64,000 nt of DNA from Paenibacillus sp. YPG26 (GTDB lineage: Bacteria > Bacillota > Bacilli > Paenibacillales > Paenibacillaceae). The notes below the pieces were generated by a model. The model was not told the DNA's origin. It searched no databases and was given only the letters and a program-made list of their open reading frames with translations. The stretch spans positions 1,042,501-1,106,500 of the forward strand of contig NZ_CP084530.1 in NCBI RefSeq assembly GCF_023704175.1. The letters are read 5' to 3'. This document shows, piece after piece, positions 61,461 through 64,000 of this stretch. The position numbers were made by a program, and so were the translations under genes. Each line of letters starts with the position of its first letter. Positions within the stretch are counted from its first letter, which is position 1.

Positions 61461-63008
61461 TTGACTAAATCCGATCGAACCAGTGTAACCGTAGAAATTT
61501 ACGGCACTTCTTATAGAATTGTCGGCAGCAGTGCTGAATATATGAAGCAGGTTGCCCGCCAAGTTAATGACCGTATGCACACTATAGCAAAAGCTCATAC
61601 GCACCTGGATATTCCACGTATTGCGGTTCTTGCCGCGGTTCATATGGCGGAGGAAGTTGTCAAGATGGATGCTTTGGAGCTGGAGCTAGCTTCCGTATCT
61701 GAGCAGAAGAGAGTACTTGAAGAGAAGCTTAATACTCAAGGCAATTTGTATAATGAGCAGCAGATTAAGCTTGGTACCCTTCAGGAATCCTTTGCCCGCC
61801 TTCAAAGTGACAAGTCTGGACTTGAAGAGTCATTGAAGAAATCGAATGAACTGCTGAAGGAAAAGGAAAAAGAAGCAGCTCAGCAGACTGCGCGGATTCA
61901 AGAGCAGGAGAAACAGCTTGGCAATGAGCGTGAAAGCCGCAGCACTCTGCAGGAGAAGCTCAGAACGACAGAGCAGTTATTGAAGAAGGAACAAGAAGAA
62001 CGGGCCAAATTGAATGAGCAGTACAAGCAGTCTCTTCGTAGAGAAGAAGCCTCAGCTGTAGAATTCAAGAAGCTGAAAGAAAACGCATCTCTGCTGGAAA
62101 CTCAGCTTAACCAGTCGCTTGAAGCCTCGAAGACTGTTCAGCAGAAGGTTACAAGCCTGCAGCATGCCCTTCAGGAAGCTAAGTCCCGTGAGGAGCAATT
62201 ACGAGCTGAAGCTGTCAAGACAGCTCAGGATGCCGAAGCCACTCAGAAGCTTGCCGAGAAACGGCACGAACAGATCAATCGCCTTGAAGAGGAGCTTCTT
62301 GAGGCTGCTGAGCATAATGAGGCTTTAGAGCAAGGTCTGCGGACTTCACAAGATGAGGTGGAGTCACTGAAAGAGCAGCTTAACAAGGATAAGGTTGCCA
62401 GCAAGGAAGTAGAGGAAGAACTGGCTTCGTTACAAGAGCAGTACAACGCTCTCAAGGCTTCCTATGAGAATATACTGCGCCGTGAACAGAAGTCGGAAGA
62501 GGCGATTCAGGAACTGAAGTCCGAGGGCGAAGAACTGAACCGCCAGCTTCTTGATCTAAGAGATCAGCTTAAGCGGACTACGGCTCTCGTAGAAGAGAGA
62601 ACAAGGTCTTTGGAAGATGCCGAGAATCGTGAATTGGAATGGCAGGTTCGCTGTGAGGCCGCCGAAGAGCAGTATAACGCACTTCGTGAAGCAGAGACGG
62701 CTCTGCGTCAGCAGTTGGAAGAGTGGCGCCAGCAGTGTGCAGCAGCAGGAGATACCGCAAGTTCACTTGCTGAGGAGAAGTCAAGCTTAGTTCTGGAACG
62801 GGATGAGCTGGCTGGGCAGCTGGAAGAGATTGGCGGACAATTCGAATTAATCTCGCATGAATACAGGCTGATGCAGACAGAACGTGAGATGGAACGGGAG
62901 CGTGTGCAGGTCATTCAGGAAGAGCATGCGAAGCTCAAGGAAGAGTATGCCAAGCTTCAAATGGAGTACAATGAATGGATCGAGCTGATTGAGCAGGACC
63001 AGACCTGA
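61461..63008 (+). CDS. zapA: ZapA-type cell division protein fused to a long coiled coil
   Basis: A 515-residue protein. Residues 1-75 match ZapA, the FtsZ-ring bundling factor: VTVEIYGTSYRIVGSSAEYM, then ARQVNDRMHTIAKAHTHLD and RIAVLAAVHMAEEVVKM. The other 440 residues are a nearly unbroken coiled coil rich in Glu, Gln, Lys, Leu and Ala. Bacillus ZapA has about 85 residues and ends after the first part. I chose a TTG at 61461 with AAGGAGG eight bases upstream; an in-frame TTG at 61425 contains that site. Position after pheT is conserved for zapA. Confidence 0.82.
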   Translation: MTKSDRTSVTVEIYGTSYRIVGSSAEYMKQVARQVNDRMHTIAKAHTHLDIPRIAVLAAVHMAEEVVKMDALELELASVSEQKRVLEEKLNTQGNLYNEQQIKLGTLQESFARLQSDKSGLEESLKKSNELLKEKEKEAAQQTARIQEQEKQLGNERESRSTLQEKLRTTEQLLKKEQEERAKLNEQYKQSLRREEASAVEFKKLKENASLLETQLNQSLEASKTVQQKVTSLQHALQEAKSREEQLRAEAVKTAQDAEATQKLAEKRHEQINRLEEELLEAAEHNEALEQGLRTSQDEVESLKEQLNKDKVASKEVEEELASLQEQYNALKASYENILRREQKSEEAIQELKSEGEELNRQLLDLRDQLKRTTALVEERTRSLEDAENRELEWQVRCEAAEEQYNALREAETALRQQLEEWRQQCAAAGDTASSLAEEKSSLVLERDELAGQLEEIGGQFELISHEYRLMQTEREMERERVQVIQEEHAKLKEEYAKLQMEYNEWIELIEQDQT

Positions 63009-63025
63009 TCTTCTGACCATACAGA

Positions 63026-63054
63026 AAAGGACAGCATTCGAGATGCTGTCCTTT
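63026..63054. terminator. bidirectional terminator between zapA and the cupredoxin gene
   Basis: AAAGGACAGCAT and ATGCTGTCCTTT form a 12-pair stem with a five-base loop between two convergent genes. T or A runs are short on both sides. Confidence 0.75.
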
Positions 63055-63058
63055 CAGC

Positions 63059-63433
63059 TTATTCAACAACAATTTTGGCGATCATCCGACTATGGCCGGT
63101 ACCACAGCTAATCGAGCAGGCCATATCAAATTCTCCTGTCTCGGTTGGAGTAACTACAGCGGATTCATGCTCGCTGTCGAGCTGAAGATTCAGCTTCGGA
63201 ATTAATACGCCATGATTACCGGCTTCATTCTTGAATACGATCTTGACGGGGACGTCTTTCTTCAGATGATACACCGGTTGATCAAATTCATAATTGGTCG
63301 CTTTGATCACGAGTTCAGCTTTTGGGGTTACATTGGACTCAGTGGCAGCGGTATTGCCAGCCTGAGTGCCGCCGCATGCGGATAGAGTCAATAGAAGCAT
63401 AGTTGAGAGCAGAAGCGCGATTGTCTTTTTCAT
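63059..63433 (-). CDS. CuA-type cupredoxin lipoprotein
   Basis: A 124-residue lipoprotein. The signal MKKTIALLLSTMLLLTLSAC gives a lipobox with Cys near 20, followed by a linker and a cupredoxin domain. The ligand set is a histidine in GNHGVLIP near 73 and C-x3-C-x3-H-x2-M in CSISCGTGHSRM near 106-117, which is the CuA site of cytochrome oxidase subunit II. There are no membrane helices besides the signal. It probably moves electrons or copper outside the membrane. AAGAAGGGG precedes the ATG at 63433. Confidence 0.84.
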   Translation of the reverse strand: MKKTIALLLSTMLLLTLSACGGTQAGNTAATESNVTPKAELVIKATNYEFDQPVYHLKKDVPVKIVFKNEAGNHGVLIPKLNLQLDSEHESAVVTPTETGEFDMACSISCGTGHSRMIAKIVVE

Positions 63434-63593
63434 AGGAATCCCCTTCTTCATTAAATTCGATTAGTGCATCAACAATATAATAACTCAAAAGAACCCGAAT
63501 GGACGACCCAGGCTATGAATGATTCGTGAACTTCAAAGAATGGGGCTCCGCAGACCCGATGTCGTAAAGTGGCGATTCAAGGAAAGTGTACGC

Positions 63594-63623
63594 TGGACAT
63601 TAAAGCAGAATAAGAGATATAAT
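63594..63623 (+). promoter_or_regulatory. sigma-A promoter of the last gene
   Basis: TGGACA (63594-63599), 18 bases, and a perfect TATAAT (63618-63623). Confidence 0.62.
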
Positions 63624-63689
63624 TCTCTCAAAACATACTAAAAGTAGGGGATACTCATCAGTAACGGTCGTAAACATCCAGGATTCAGA

Positions 63690-64000
63690 TTGACATGGAA
63701 CCGAAGATTGATGAATGGATACTGGGGTTCAGCAATCATATTGCTTGCTGCTCAGTGGATACTATTTGAAAATCATTCAATTTTGTCCCCTGGCATCTAC
63801 GAGTCGACATTTGACCTAAAATATCTGATTTCGGATTTTATAATTTTACTTACCTTGATTGTAAGCGAAATACTGCTAAGAACCCGGCAGGAGCATGTAG
63901 AGAAAATCGTATTAGTCTGCGGGCTTAGTGTTAGTTATTTGGTATTTTATATCCTTTTTCCGTTTCTTAATGGTGCGGAAATTGTACTCATCTTACCGAT
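63690..64000 (+). CDS. membrane protein, N-terminal part (gene runs off the right edge)
   Basis: An open frame from a TTG at 63690 (AGGA six bases upstream) to the window end, about 103 residues: LTWNRRLMNGYWGSAIILLA, then WILFENHSILSPG and at least three hydrophobic helices. The frame is also open back to 63645, and an ATC at 63657 has AGGGG seven bases upstream, giving ISNGRKHPGFR before the same sequence. Many sensor proteins with cytoplasmic output domains begin like this, but no output domain is visible. The function is unknown. Confidence 0.6.
   Translation, partial: MTWNRRLMNGYWGSAIILLAAQWILFENHSILSPGIYESTFDLKYLISDFIILLTLIVSEILLRTRQEHVEKIVLVCGLSVSYLVFYILFPFLNGAEIVLILP

Overview
The window reads as a stretch of chromosome from a low-to-mid GC Gram-positive spore-former of the Paenibacillus type. 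The support for this is three T-box leaders, two preQ1-I riboswitches, a cobalamin riboswitch, an L20-type leader ahead of infC-rpmI-rplT, strong AGGAGG ribosome sites, a YjfB-type small protein, YwbE, and a pheS-pheT-zapA order. The genus is inferred from gene content and style, not proven. I see no rRNA, insertion sequence, prophage or CRISPR array. Two tRNA genes are present.

Layout. 1-1406: leftward lipoate ligase and the start of an EamA transporter. 1787-12808: a large rightward cobalamin salvage and transport region in two units. cobD-cbiZ-cbiB-cobC comes first. A promoter and cobalamin riboswitch with terminator then lead btuF-btuC-btuD-cobT-cobU-cobS-cbiP. 13034-19914: a queuosine locus, with a preQ1-controlled YhhQ transporter and a leftward queC-queD-queE-queF operon behind a second preQ1 switch. 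Between them lie an M24 peptidase, a DinB-fold protein, a small acidic protein and a D-2-hydroxyacid dehydrogenase. 20021-25779: leftward proS (T-box), a PadR regulator with a membrane protease, speD, yjfB and a pseudouridine synthase. 26006-29976: recQ, a hairpin and tandem-repeat element, and a B12-binding radical SAM protein. 30149-33096: leftward hydrolase, VOC protein, ytqB and ytqA. 33534-37930: trmB, two lipid or envelope genes, and a family 2 glycosyltransferase behind a long leader. 38216-39812: infC-rpmI-rplT and a Gly/Tyr-rich protein.

40386-45565 is the branched-chain amino acid operon: T-box, ilvB, ilvN, ilvC and a separately led leuB, with no leuA between. 45601-51722 holds a peroxiredoxin behind a perfect PerR box, a cysteine-rich protein, an orphan histidine kinase, an orphan aldolase-fold enzyme and a GGDEF/EAL protein. 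51800-51960 carries tRNA-Pro and tRNA-Gly. 52248-57001 is a BMP-type nucleoside ABC importer. 57133-63008 holds ywbE, T-box-controlled pheS-pheT, and a zapA gene whose product has a long coiled coil. The window closes with a CuA-type lipoprotein and the start of a membrane protein.

The clearest biology is small-molecule sensing by RNA: B12, preQ1 (twice) and uncharged tRNAs (three times) control the matching pathways. I did not find a clear novel defence or mobile system. The best candidates for undescribed elements are the bistable leader before the 36692 glycosyltransferase, an orphan intrinsic terminator between divergent genes near 33400, the hairpin and 37-bp repeats after recQ, the Sm-like Gly/Tyr-rich protein at 39480, and the ZapA-coiled-coil fusion.
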